Notes: a model not told the origin generated them from the sequence alone. A stretch of 39,500 nucleotides of DNA from Faecalicatena fissicatena (GCA_001028025.1 LDAQ01000092.1:1-39500), one strand, 5' to 3'; shown: positions 1 to 7,897, numbered from the stretch's first letter. Numbers and translations: made by a program.

Positions 1-404
1 ACCGCCGACAAACACGGGAATGCCGATGCATTCCCGCTTGAGTCGGCTTATTCGCAGGACTGGAAGTCCTGCGAATAGTCCATATGCTGGCTTTCATTTT
101 GATGTAGCGGCCGTAACACCGCAAAGACGCATCCCAAAGAGGACTTCTGCGATTCCGGACAGCTACGTGCATCCAGTCGGAAGAAAAGCTCTCTTGCCTC
201 GGGAGGCTTCCGAGACGGGAGCAGTGGATGTGAGCCGGCAGCCAGGTATGATCGCGTCCTTAGAAATTAGCAGGAATCCTCCGCAAGCTCCAAATACGAT
301 ATAACACTTCCCCTGCATAACCAAAACTACATATCCATCTCCATCCGCCTCTCCCGTCAGCAGTCCCCCTATAAGAGGAATTATAACCGCCTTGATGCGC
401 CCAG
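1..404. other. Non-coding hairpin-rich stretch at window edge
   Basis: I see no convincing gene here. Short open frames exist on both strands (for example 20-304 plus and 260-628 minus), but they lack good ribosome binding sites and recognisable domains, and are rich in Arg, Ser and Pro as expected from chance reading of GC-rich non-coding DNA. The stretch contains a strong hairpin at 49-77 and smaller ones such as GCCTC/GAGGC-type pairs near 196-210. It may be a multi-copy intergenic repeat or the decayed end of a mobile element, but copy number cannot be seen from one window. Confidence 0.4.
49..77. repeat. Perfect hairpin, 13-bp arms with 3-nt loop
   Basis: The arms 49-61 and 65-77 are perfect reverse complements around the loop GGA. 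The core arm reads TTCGCAGGACT. No T-run follows on either strand, so it is not a classic intrinsic terminator. It could be a structured RNA element or part of a repeated extragenic palindrome. Confidence 0.6.
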
Positions 405-703
405 CCTGTCATAAATGTGGGGCGGGATGCCGTCTGGAGAAAAGAGGAAGGGGTCTGGAAGTATAGAGCGCACGGTCTAGAAGTGCTTACGCAAAAGGAA
501 CTGTCCATGAGGGATGGGAAGTGATTTTCCAAAATCACTTCCCAGTAACAACTTAGACTAGAAAGCATCAGGCTTTCTAGTCGATTGTTGTTACGTGCCC
601 TCATGGACAGTTCCTTTTGCGTTAGCACTTCTCCGTAAGCGGGTTACTTCCAGACCCCTTCCTCTTTTCTCCAGACGGCATCCCGCTCCACATTTATGAC
701 AGG
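405..703. repeat. 299-bp element with ~106-109-bp inverted-repeat arms
   Basis: The left arm (405-513) and right arm (598-703) are near-perfect reverse complements. They differ by one substitution in the outer 61 bp, and by a diverged patch with a 3-bp indel around 466-490. Outer ends read CCTGTCATAAATGTGG and its complement. Homology stops sharply at both ends, so this is a discrete unit. It lies 14 bp past the uvrA stop codon, where its transcript would fold into a very long stem that could end or stabilise the uvrBA mRNA. It contains no transposase, so a MITE-like or other non-autonomous repeat is plausible. No clear target-site duplication is visible. Confidence 0.7.
516..594. repeat. Two nested hairpins in the centre of the inverted-repeat element
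   Basis: Between the long arms lie two further palindromes. The first (516-528 paired with 531-543) has 13 perfect base pairs and a 2-nt loop; its arm reads GGGAAGTGATTTT. The second pairs 545-552 with 587-594 (GTAACAAC/GTTGTTAC) and 556-565 with 573-582 (GACTAGAAAG/CTTTCTAGTC) around a 7-nt loop. The unit is therefore palindromic at two scales, which is more structure than a simple terminator needs. Confidence 0.65.
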
Positions 704-717
704 CGTCCCCATCCCCA

Positions 718-3564
718 CTACCCCCTCTTAAGCACAGCATCAACGTATTTGCCTGTATAGGATTTGGGGTCCTTTGCGATTTCTTCCGGTGTTCCGGTTG
801 CGACAATGGTTCCTCCTTTATCGCCCCCTTCAGGTCCGATATCGATGATATAATCGGCAGTTTTGATAACGTCCAGATTGTGCTCAATTACGATGACGGT
901 GTTGCCGTCGCCGGAGAGACGTCTGAGGATTTCGGTCAGTTTGTGCACATCGGCAAAATGAAGGCCTGTTGTCGGTTCATCCAGGATGTAGACGGTCTTT
1001 CCGGTGCTGCGTCTGCTCAGTTCTGAAGCGAGCTTGATTCTCTGGGCTTCTCCTCCGGATAATTCCGTGGATGGCTGTCCCAGACGGATGTAGGAGAGGC
1101 CTACATCGTTGAGTGTCTCCATTTTTCTGCGGATGCTTGGAACATGCTCGAAGAAGTGCAGCGCTTCCTCTACGGTCATGTTCAGGACGTCGTAAATCGT
1201 CTTTCCCTTGTATTTTACCTCCAGTGTCTCGCGGTTGTAGCGCTTGCCTCCGCAGACTTCACAGGGGACGTATACGTCCGGGAGGAAATGCATCTCTATC
1301 TTCAGGATACCGTCACCGCTGCAGGCCTCGCAGCGGCCGCCCTTTACGTTGAAGCTGAAGCGTCCCTTTTTATAGCCGCGTGCTTTGGCATCGGGAGTTG
1401 ATGCAAACAGGTCCCTGATCAGATCGAACACTCCGGTATAAGTTGCCGGATTAGAACGCGGTGTACGTCCGATCGGCGACTGATCAATGTCGATGACTTT
1501 ATCGACCTGATCTAATCCTTCGATCCGTTTGTGCTTTCCTGGAATTGTTCTGGCTCGGTTCAGTTCTTTTGCCAGTTTTTTATAGAGAATCTCGTTTACC
1601 AGGGAGCTTTTGCCGGATCCGGAAACCCCTGTCACGCATGTCATAATTCCAAGCGGGATATCCACGTCAATGTTTTTCAGATTGTTTTCCTGGGCACCGA
1701 TAATTTTGAGATAACCGTTTGGCTCTTCTCTTTTTTCGGGCACCGGAATTTTAATCTTGCCGCTCAAATATGCCCCGGTGATGGAGTTCTTATTTTTCAT
1801 GATTTCCTGCGCAGTTCCGACAGCGATTACTTCTCCGCCGTGCTCACCTGCGCCGGGGCCGATGTCTACAATACAGTCTGCAGCCAGCATGGTGTCCTCA
1901 TCGTGTTCTACAACGATCAGAGTATTGCCCAGGTCGCGGAGATGCTTCAACGTGCCGAGCAGCTTATCATTATCCCGCTGATGCAGGCCGATACTGGGTT
2001 CATCCAGAATATAAGCAACGCCTACCAGACCGGAGCCGATCTGGGTTGCCAGACGGATTCTCTGGGCTTCCCCGCCGGAAAGAGAAGCGGTTGCCCGTGC
2101 AAGAGTCAGATAATTCAGGCCGACATCCATCAGGAACTGAATGCGGGCTTTGATTTCCTTCAGTATCTGCCCGCCGATCAGCATCTGCGTCTCGGTTAGC
2201 TGCAGCTCCATCAGGAACTTCTGCAGCTTATTGATGGACAGAGCGGTGACGGCAGCGATATTCTGTCCGCCTACAGTCACGGCAAGGGCTCCTTTTTTCA
2301 AGCGCTGTCCCTTACATTCGGAGCAGGGCGTGATATTCATAAAGGACTCATATTCGGCCTTCATGGTTTCGGAACCTGTCTCACGGTATCGGCGCTCTAC
2401 ATTTTTGAGAAGTCCTTCAAATGTAACATCATAGACGCCTTCTCCGCGCTGCCCTTTATAATATACCTTTATAGACTTTCCGTTTGTACCGTGGATTATA
2501 ACATCATGTATTTTCTTTGGATACTTTTCAAATGGTGTATCCAGATCGAACTTGTATTCCTGGCACAGGGCATCCAGTATTGCTCTGGTAAAACTGGACT
2601 TGTCGGTGCAGGACTGCCAGCCGATAACCGTGATAGCGCCCTCGCTGATGCTGAGTGACGGATCGGGTATGATCAGGTCTTCTGCAAATTCCATCTTATA
2701 TCCCAGGCCGAAGCAGACAGGGCATGCACCGAATGGGTTGTTGAAGGAAAAGCTTCTCGGCTCAATCTCTTCAATACTGATCCCGCAGTCGGGGCAGGCA
2801 AAGCTTTGACTGAAATTCATGGCCTCACCGCCGATGATATCCACGGTGAGCAGGCCCTCTGCAAGACTCAGTACACTTTCCACGGAATCCGTCAGCCTCT
2901 TTTCAATGCCCGGTTTCACTACAAGGCGGTCCACAATGATTTCGATATTATGCTTGATATTTTTATCCAGGGTGATCTCCTCTGACAGTTCATAGAGATT
3001 TCCGTCTATGCGTACACGCACGTAGCCGCTCCTTTTCGCGCGCTCCAGGAGCTTGGCATGGGTTCCCTTGCGTCCCCTGACTACGGGGGCCATAAGCTGG
3101 ATCTTAGTCCCTTCAGGCAGGCTCATCACCTGGTCCACCATCTGGTCTACCGTCTGTTTCATGATCTCTTTGCCACATTTCGGGCAGTGCGGAATTCCGA
3201 TTCGGGCGTAGAGGAGACGGAAATAATCGTAAATCTCCGTTACGGTCCCGACAGTAGAACGGGGATTGTGGTTGGTTGATTTCTGGTCAATGGAAATCGC
3301 AGGAGAGAGCCCCTCGATGCTCTCCACGTTGGGCTTTTCCATCTGTCCGAGAAATTGTCTTGCGTAGGAGGACAGTGATTCCATATATCTGCGCTGACCT
3401 TCCGCATAAATCGTATCAAATGCGAGAGAGGACTTCCCGGAACCGCTGAGTCCGGTGAGCACAACAAGCTCGTTTCTGGGAATATCCAAATCTATATTTT
3501 TTAAGTTGTTTTCATTTGCGCCGCGTATCTTGATGTACTTTCTGGCGTCCATTTTTTTGCCCAT
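718..3564 (-). CDS. uvrA: UvrA, excinuclease ABC subunit A
   Basis: UvrA is the damage-sensing ATPase of nucleotide excision repair; it loads UvrB at lesions in the cytoplasm. The 948 residues match the usual family length. Two ABC ATPase modules are visible: Walker A GLSGSGKSS near residue 38 and GVSGSGKSS near residue 645, with two LSGGEAQRI signatures. Zinc-binding CxxC pairs occur near residues 127-130 (CPKC), in CPDC...CPVC, and in CEAC...CEVC. The start at 3564 has AAAGGA about 7 nt upstream; an in-frame ATG at 3552 is a weaker alternative. It lies 43 bp downstream of uvrB on the same strand, so the pair forms an operon. The gene looks intact. Confidence 0.98.
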   Translation of the reverse strand: MGKKMDARKYIKIRGANENNLKNIDLDIPRNELVVLTGLSGSGKSSLAFDTIYAEGQRRYMESLSSYARQFLGQMEKPNVESIEGLSPAISIDQKSTNHNPRSTVGTVTEIYDYFRLLYARIGIPHCPKCGKEIMKQTVDQMVDQVMSLPEGTKIQLMAPVVRGRKGTHAKLLERAKRSGYVRVRIDGNLYELSEEITLDKNIKHNIEIIVDRLVVKPGIEKRLTDSVESVLSLAEGLLTVDIIGGEAMNFSQSFACPDCGISIEEIEPRSFSFNNPFGACPVCFGLGYKMEFAEDLIIPDPSLSISEGAITVIGWQSCTDKSSFTRAILDALCQEYKFDLDTPFEKYPKKIHDVIIHGTNGKSIKVYYKGQRGEGVYDVTFEGLLKNVERRYRETGSETMKAEYESFMNITPCSECKGQRLKKGALAVTVGGQNIAAVTALSINKLQKFLMELQLTETQMLIGGQILKEIKARIQFLMDVGLNYLTLARATASLSGGEAQRIRLATQIGSGLVGVAYILDEPSIGLHQRDNDKLLGTLKHLRDLGNTLIVVEHDEDTMLAADCIVDIGPGAGEHGGEVIAVGTAQEIMKNKNSITGAYLSGKIKIPVPEKREEPNGYLKIIGAQENNLKNIDVDIPLGIMTCVTGVSGSGKSSLVNEILYKKLAKELNRARTIPGKHKRIEGLDQVDKVIDIDQSPIGRTPRSNPATYTGVFDLIRDLFASTPDAKARGYKKGRFSFNVKGGRCEACSGDGILKIEMHFLPDVYVPCEVCGGKRYNRETLEVKYKGKTIYDVLNMTVEEALHFFEHVPSIRRKMETLNDVGLSYIRLGQPSTELSGGEAQRIKLASELSRRSTGKTVYILDEPTTGLHFADVHKLTEILRRLSGDGNTVIVIEHNLDVIKTADYIIDIGPEGGDKGGTIVATGTPEEIAKDPKSYTGKYVDAVLKRG

Positions 3565-3607
3565 GTTTTGTCCTTTCTGTTACTTCTTATCTGTTTGTCC
3601 TGACCTG

Positions 3608-5596
3608 TCAGTCGTCCAGGCCGTTCAGGACCTTCTTTAGTTCCACCAGCTTATCTCTGAGCTCTGCGGCGGATTCAAAGTTCAGTTCAGCAGCAGCTTT
3701 TTTCATCTGTTTTGACAGGTCTGAGATTAATTTTTCCAGTTCTTTTCTGCTCATGGATTCGGGATCTTTTTCCATCCGCATCTCTTCGGCGGCTACTTTT
3801 TTGGAAATACTGATCAGGTCACGCACAGACTTCTGGATGGTCTGCGGTGTGATGCCATGTTCCTCATTGTACTGCATCTGTATCTCACGGCGGCGCTGTG
3901 TTTCTTCCATAGCAGTCCGCATGGAGTCTGTAATCGTGTCTGCGTACATGATAACATGTCCCTCTGCATTACGTGCGGCACGGCCGATTGTCTGGATCAG
4001 CGATGTCGCGGAACGCAGGAATCCTTCCTTGTCTGCATCCAGGATCGCTACCAGTGTGATCTCCGGAATATCCAGACCTTCTCTCAGAAGGTTAATACCA
4101 ACCAGGACATCAAACACATCCAGACGCATGTCCCGGATGATTTCCGTGCGTTCCAGAGTATCAACACCGGAGTGCAGATACTTGACACGGATACCGACCT
4201 CGCGCATGTAATCCGTCAGGTCTTCCGCCATCCGTTTGGTGAGGGTTGTCACCAGAACCTTATTCTTTTTGGCGATTTCTTTGTTCACTTCGCCGATCAG
4301 GTCATCGATCTGTCCTTCCACCGGACGAACAGTGACTTCGGGATCCAGCAGCCCGGTGGGACGGATTACCTGCTCTGTCCGGAGAAGCTCGTGTTCTTCT
4401 TCATAGACGTTTGGTGTCGCTGATACGAACATCACCTGATTAATCTTGCTTTCGAATTCCTGGAAATTAAGCGGCCGGTTGTCTTTGGCCGACGGCAGCC
4501 GGAATCCAAAGTCCACGAGGGTGGATTTGCGGGACTGATCGCCGGAGTACATTCCGCCTATCTGTGGAATGGTCTTGTGGGACTCATCGATCATGATGAT
4601 AAAATCATCCGGGAAATAATCAATGAGAGTGTAAGGCGGCTGTCCTGGCGCGAGTCCGGCCAGATGCCGGGAGTAGTTCTCGATGCCGGAACAGAATCCG
4701 GTCTCTTTGAGCATCTCAATATCAAAGTTCGTGCGTTCGGCAATCCTCTGTGCTTCCAGCAGTTTATCCTGTCGCTTGAATTCCTTCACCCGCTCTTCCA
4801 GCTCTTCTTCGATCGCAGTCACTGCGCGTGCGATATTCTCCTTGTCCACAACATAATGGGATGCGGGAAAAATAGCGATATGCTTCAGCTCGTCTTTGAT
4901 CTCACCGGTCAGGATGTCAATCTCTGTAATCCGCTCCACCTCATCGCCGAACCATTCGATACGGATGGCAGTATCCTCAGAGTAAGCGGGGATTACCTCC
5001 AGGACGTCTCCGCGCACCCGGAAGGTTCCGCGGTGGAAATCCATCTCGTTTCTGTCATACTGGATCTCAATCAGCTTGGCCATGACCTCGTCTCTGTCCC
5101 TGGTCATGCCCGGGCGCAGTGAGATCACCATGTTCTGGTAGTCCATCGGACTTCCCAGTCCATAGATGCAGGATACGCTGGCTACGATGATGACATCCCG
5201 CCGCTCTGCAAGAGCCATAGTGGCAGACAGCCGGAGTTTGTCAATTTCGTCGTTGATGGCGGAGTCCTTTGCAATATATGTGTCCGATGAGGGGACATAG
5301 GCTTCCGGCTGGTAATAGTCGTAGTAGCTGACAAAATATTCGACCGCATTATGGGGGAAGAACTCTTTGAATTCTCCGTAGAGCTGCGCGGCCAGGGTTT
5401 TATTGTGGGCGATGATCAGAGTGGGTTTGTTCAGCGCCTGAATGACATTGGCCATGGTAAATGTCTTGCCGGAGCCGGTAACGCCGAGCAGGGTTTCAAA
5501 TTGATTCCCCTCTTTAAAGCCCTGCACCAGGTCGGCAATAGCCTGGGGCTGGTCGCCGGTAGGGGCATATTCTGATACTAATTCAAAATGATCCAT
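3608..5596 (-). CDS. uvrB: UvrB, excinuclease ABC subunit B
   Basis: UvrB is the helicase-like subunit that verifies damage and positions UvrC for incision. Seen in the protein: Walker A GVTGSGKTFTMANV near residue 40, the aromatic beta-hairpin YYDYYQPEAYVP that threads between DNA strands, helicase motifs such as GRAARN, and a C-terminal UVR domain ending near KVLNGLDD that binds UvrA and UvrC. I place the start at 5596 (MDHFELVSEYAP) rather than at the in-frame ATG at 5623, because GGAGGT lies 9 nt upstream and the family begins this way. That gives 662 residues, the normal size. It is the first gene of the uvrB-uvrA operon and has a probable SOS box upstream. Confidence 0.98.
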   Translation of the reverse strand: MDHFELVSEYAPTGDQPQAIADLVQGFKEGNQFETLLGVTGSGKTFTMANVIQALNKPTLIIAHNKTLAAQLYGEFKEFFPHNAVEYFVSYYDYYQPEAYVPSSDTYIAKDSAINDEIDKLRLSATMALAERRDVIIVASVSCIYGLGSPMDYQNMVISLRPGMTRDRDEVMAKLIEIQYDRNEMDFHRGTFRVRGDVLEVIPAYSEDTAIRIEWFGDEVERITEIDILTGEIKDELKHIAIFPASHYVVDKENIARAVTAIEEELEERVKEFKRQDKLLEAQRIAERTNFDIEMLKETGFCSGIENYSRHLAGLAPGQPPYTLIDYFPDDFIIMIDESHKTIPQIGGMYSGDQSRKSTLVDFGFRLPSAKDNRPLNFQEFESKINQVMFVSATPNVYEEEHELLRTEQVIRPTGLLDPEVTVRPVEGQIDDLIGEVNKEIAKKNKVLVTTLTKRMAEDLTDYMREVGIRVKYLHSGVDTLERTEIIRDMRLDVFDVLVGINLLREGLDIPEITLVAILDADKEGFLRSATSLIQTIGRAARNAEGHVIMYADTITDSMRTAMEETQRRREIQMQYNEEHGITPQTIQKSVRDLISISKKVAAEEMRMEKDPESMSRKELEKLISDLSKQMKKAAAELNFESAAELRDKLVELKKVLNGLDD

Positions 5597-5621
5597 AAAC
5601 CTGATACCTCCATATATTAAC

Positions 5622-5641
5622 AATTCCCTGAATTGGGAATT
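5622..5641. repeat. Small inverted repeat in uvrB 5' leader
   Basis: AATTCCC (5622-5628) and GGGAATT (5635-5641) pair around a 6-nt loop. They lie between the predicted uvrB transcription start (near 5660) and its ribosome binding site. It could be an mRNA hairpin or an operator; nothing further is visible. Confidence 0.4.
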
Positions 5642-5666
5642 TCATACTCGTATAGTGTCAGATATG

Positions 5667-5695
5667 ATTATAGCAGAGGTTTAAAAAAAAGTACA
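5667..5695 (-). promoter_or_regulatory. Predicted sigma-A promoter of uvrBA
   Basis: Read on the minus strand, the -10 is a perfect TATAAT (5667-5672). A weak -35, TGTACT (5690-5695), sits 17 bp upstream. The predicted start of transcription is near 5660, giving a leader of about 64 nt before the uvrB start codon. Confidence 0.6.
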
Positions 5696-5703
5696 GAGAA
5701 AAT

Positions 5704-5717
5704 CGAATGTTTGTTCT
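5704..5717. promoter_or_regulatory. Probable LexA (SOS) box upstream of uvrBA
   Basis: The plus strand reads CGAATGTTTGTTCT. This matches the Gram-positive LexA/DinR consensus CGAAC-N4-GTTCG at 8 of 10 conserved positions. It begins about 8 bp upstream of the predicted -35 of uvrB, a position compatible with repression. uvrBA is a classic member of the Firmicute LexA regulon, so context and motif agree. Confidence 0.6.
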
Positions 5718-5761
5718 GTATATTTAAGGCAAATTATTTAGTGGCTGGAACAGACTGCTGA

Positions 5762-5799
5762 GAATTAAAACAGCCTCCAAAACATTGTTCTGGAGGCTG
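5762..5799 (-). terminator. Intrinsic terminator of the MATE gene
   Basis: A perfect 9-bp stem (CAGCCTCCA at 5771-5779 with TGGAGGCTG at 5791-5799) is followed on the minus strand by TTTTAATTC. It lies just downstream of the MATE stop codon and separates that gene from the uvrB promoter region. Confidence 0.8.
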
Positions 5800-5833
5800 C
5801 TGCATCTCATGGGTTTTCATTTTATATTTTAAG

Positions 5834-7210
5834 TTATGCCGAAGTTTTTGATATTGCTTTCGGATAATTGAAAATATTTTTCTTAACAATATTATAGTAA
5901 ATAATACATACAATAATTGTACTTGTAGTAGCGGTAGGTGTTGCGAGAGACAGGTGGAACAGTGTTGCGCCTGCCATATGGCTGTAAATATAAGCCGCGG
6001 GAACACGCATAACCCATGAATCCCAGAACGCCTGGAAAAATACAAACTTTGTACGGCTGCAGCCATTGTAAAATCCCATAAAGCAGAATAGAATACCAAC
6101 CTGTATACAGTCAACAGAGAATCCTTTGAGATACTGTGCCGCTGCAGCAATAACTGTCTGATCTGCGGTGAAGATCGAAGCCAGCGCATCGCCATGGAAA
6201 CATACAAAATAGAATACGATCAGTCCGGTAACAACAGAAGTCCCCATACCATAGAACAGCGTTCTTTTGGCTCTTTCAGGCTTTTTAGCCCCCATGTTCT
6301 GTGCAATAAAGGCAGACATAGACTGCATGTAAGAGATCGGTATCAGCAATACGAAACTGACAACACGCCATGCAATACCGTATCCGGCCGCCATGATAAG
6401 TCCCATGCCGTTTGCAAATGTATTTACAGCGAGAAATGAGATCTGAGTAACAAGATCTTTCATTGCTACAGGTGTTCCAATTGAAAACATCTCTTTGATC
6501 TTTTCTTTATCGAATCGAATGTAGCTTAATTTGAAGACAAATGGAAGCTTTGTGAATCTGATGATAATAATTGACAAAATAAGGCTTATGGCCTGGGCGC
6601 CTACGGTAGCTATGGCTACGCCTTTTACTCCCATATCAAATACGGATACTAAAACAACATCACCAATAACATTAATTACACAGGCAATAATGACGAAAAC
6701 TAACGGAAGAATAGAATTGCCGATGCCTCTGAATATACAGCTTAGCAGATTATATCCGACAATAAAAATCAAACCGCTGCAGCATATTGATAAATACTGA
6801 ACCGCAAAATCATGAGCTTCTACCGGCACGTTCATAGCATTTACCAATAAAGGTGTTATGACAACCATGATAACAGTTAAAATAACGCCAAAAACAGCAA
6901 ATATACTAATGGAAGCTCCCATAGATTTAGCAGCGCTTTCGCCGTCATTTTCTCCTATGTACCGTCCAATAGCTACAGTCACACCCATAGCGAGTCCTGT
7001 GACAACGACCTGAAGGAGATACATGACATTACCGCCCGAGGATACAGCAGCACTCTCGGCAGGCCCGCAGTAACGGCTTATAACAATTAAGTCAACCGCA
7101 CTGTATAAAGCCTGTAAAAACATAGAAATCAAAATCGGAAACGTAAACTTAAGAAATGGGGACAATATGGGTCCCGATGTAAAGGTATTTGTCTCATTAT
7201 TGTTGCTCAT
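5834..7210 (-). CDS. MATE family multidrug/cation efflux transporter
   Basis: This is a polytopic membrane antiporter of the MatE family, which expels drugs or metabolites in exchange for Na+ or H+. The sequence shows about twelve hydrophobic segments in two homologous halves, with typical MATE stretches such as GPILSPFLKFTFP, AVDLIVISRYCG and SAFIAQNMGA. The start at 7210 (MSNNNETN) is preceded by GAGGAG; the longer in-frame start at 7303 would add a 31-residue hydrophobic extension unlike the family. The protein is 458 residues, the usual length. Substrate cannot be told. The gene stands alone with its own terminator and an unusually long regulated leader. Confidence 0.93.
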   Translation of the reverse strand: MSNNNETNTFTSGPILSPFLKFTFPILISMFLQALYSAVDLIVISRYCGPAESAAVSSGGNVMYLLQVVVTGLAMGVTVAIGRYIGENDGESAAKSMGASISIFAVFGVILTVIMVVITPLLVNAMNVPVEAHDFAVQYLSICCSGLIFIVGYNLLSCIFRGIGNSILPLVFVIIACVINVIGDVVLVSVFDMGVKGVAIATVGAQAISLILSIIIIRFTKLPFVFKLSYIRFDKEKIKEMFSIGTPVAMKDLVTQISFLAVNTFANGMGLIMAAGYGIAWRVVSFVLLIPISYMQSMSAFIAQNMGAKKPERAKRTLFYGMGTSVVTGLIVFYFVCFHGDALASIFTADQTVIAAAAQYLKGFSVDCIQVGILFCFMGFYNGCSRTKFVFFQAFWDSWVMRVPAAYIYSHMAGATLFHLSLATPTATTSTIIVCIIYYNIVKKNIFNYPKAISKTSA

Positions 7211-7341
7211 CTTTAAACCACTCCTCTCATTAAGTGCAAAATACATTGAAAACCACAGATTTTGTTGATGCAGAAATAACCTTATAAACAACATTAAGAA
7301 CATACTCTCAGTATTGCTGCTAATCTTCAGCTTAGCTCTTT

Positions 7342-7482
7342 CTATGACGTCTCTACTAAAAAAGAGCCCTTGGTACCGGGCTGAAAATCAAAGCGCAGTT
7401 TCTGCAGAACACTTGCAGGAAGGGCGGACAGCATACTTAAAAAATCGGATATGAGCACTACGATACTCATACCAAACATCAT
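7342..7482 (-). CDS. Putative 46-residue leader peptide upstream of MATE gene
   Basis: The frame starts ATGATG at 7482 (second ATG at 7479), with AAGGAGG and AAGGTGG just upstream, and ends at TAG (7342-7344). The peptide begins MMFGMSIVVLISD, has a hydrophobic N-terminal half, and is basic and polar after residue 27. I recognise no family. Its last codons run through a GC-rich hairpin with a U-run, so ribosomes translating to the end would prevent that hairpin from forming. This fits a leader peptide for translation-dependent antitermination, but it could be a chance frame. Confidence 0.4.
   Translation of the reverse strand: MMFGMSIVVLISDFLSMLSALPASVLQKLRFDFQPGTKGSFLVETS
7357..7382 (-). 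terminator. Weak intrinsic terminator / attenuator in MATE leader
   Basis: On the minus strand AGCCC and GGGCT pair (7378-7382 with 7365-7369) around an 8-nt loop, then CTTTTTTAG follows. The stem is only 5 bp but wholly GC-rich except one pair. It lies inside the 46-codon leader ORF and about 150 nt before the MATE start codon. Confidence 0.4.
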
Positions 7483-7510
7483 TTTCCACCTTGCCTCCTT
7501 TTACAGTTTT

Positions 7511-7524
7511 TTATCACGTGATAA
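7511..7524. promoter_or_regulatory. Perfect 14-bp palindrome in MATE leader
   Basis: TTATCACGTGATAA is perfectly self-complementary and lies about 10 nt upstream of the AAGGAGG of the 46-codon ORF. It could bind a dimeric repressor (TetR/MarR-like) or form an RNA hairpin. Part of it repeats a segment of the terminator at 7597-7635. Confidence 0.4.
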
Positions 7525-7596
7525 CTTCTTTATAAAAATATTTTAGCATTTGTTTGCTTTTCAAAACAGTGAACACTGCACATGCATTCTTTAATA

Positions 7597-7635
7597 TAAA
7601 AAAGGATAACTTCTGACTTTGCAAAAGTTATCCTT
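7597..7635 (-). terminator. Strong intrinsic terminator in the MATE leader
   Basis: An 11-bp stem (AAGGATAACTT at 7602-7612 with AAGTTATCCTT at 7625-7635) and 12-nt loop are followed on the minus strand by TTTTTTATATT. It lies between the predicted promoter at 7690-7718 and the MATE gene, with no full gene before it. It is therefore either an attenuator or evidence that a short transcript ends here. Confidence 0.65.
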
Positions 7636-7666
7636 ACATTTTCCATTTCATCCTCTCCATTTTCAT
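7634..7666 (-). CDS. Very short candidate leader ORF (10 codons)
   Basis: The minus strand encodes MKMERMKWKM from ATG at 7666, about 17 nt after the predicted transcription start, and stops at TAA (7634-7636), overlapping the foot of the terminator stem. No clear ribosome binding site precedes it, so it may not be translated. Its position is that of a leader peptide whose translation could influence the hairpin. Confidence 0.2.
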   Translation of the reverse strand: MKMERMKWKM

Positions 7667-7689
7667 AATAAGACAACGGGTATAGTTAT

Positions 7690-7718
7690 ATTATAAGGAA
7701 GTGATAGATATAATTCAA
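7690..7718 (-). promoter_or_regulatory. Predicted sigma-A promoter driving MATE leader
   Basis: On the minus strand the -35 is TTGAAT (7713-7718), the spacer is exactly 17 bp and the -10 is a perfect TATAAT (7690-7695). The predicted transcription start is near 7683. Confidence 0.7.
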
Positions 7719-7740
7719 CAATTTATTATAATTGTTGAAT
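7713..7740. promoter_or_regulatory. 28-bp operator-like inverted repeat over the MATE promoter -35
   Basis: ATTCAACAATT (7713-7723) and AATTGTTGAAT (7730-7740) are perfect 11-bp inverted repeats with a 6-bp centre. The left arm includes the -35 hexamer of the MATE-leader promoter, so a bound dimer would block RNA polymerase. AT-rich repeats of this shape are typical of MarR-family operators, but the regulator is not encoded nearby. Confidence 0.55.
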
Positions 7741-7868
7741 GTATTAACATAAAAAACTTTAGAACTCAGCATACTAGCATCAGACTAGTATCATTAGGAA
7801 AAAAAGGTCGTATTTTGGCGTATGTATTTTTATAATCCTTAAGAAAAACTAAAAATACAAAAAAGGGG

Positions 7869-7897
7869 TTTCCATTTTTGGAAAAGTTTATTATACT
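7869..7897 (+). promoter_or_regulatory. Predicted promoter of mreB-family gene
   Basis: TTTCCA (7869-7874) and TATACT (7892-7897) are separated by 17 bp, with a predicted start near 7904. The roughly 130-nt leader before the start codon holds two small hairpins: GGTGCA/TGCACC (7901-7906 with 7921-7926) and TCTGCC/GGCAGA (7966-7971 with 7975-7980). Apart from these, 7741-8036 shows nothing else. Confidence 0.55.

Larger units (their letters stand above)
7211..7683 (-). promoter_or_regulatory. Long (~470 nt) candidate attenuation leader of the MATE gene
   Basis: From the predicted transcription start near 7683 to the MATE start codon, the minus-strand leader contains a 10-codon ORF (7634-7666), a strong terminator hairpin (7597-7635), a 14-bp palindrome (7511-7524), a 46-codon ORF with its own ribosome binding site (7342-7482), and a second, weaker terminator overlapping the end of that ORF (7357-7382). 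The 10-mer GATAACTTCT occurs on the plus strand at both 7520-7529 and 7605-7614. The 5' arm of the first terminator could therefore pair with either copy, giving a possible antiterminator. No gene for a regulator is adjacent. Confidence 0.5.

Noticed and set aside
20..628. Short open frames in the left-end non-coding block (20-304 plus, 260-628 minus)
   Set aside because: They lack ribosome binding sites and recognisable domains, and the minus-strand one runs through the inverted-repeat element. They are more likely chance reading of repeated DNA.
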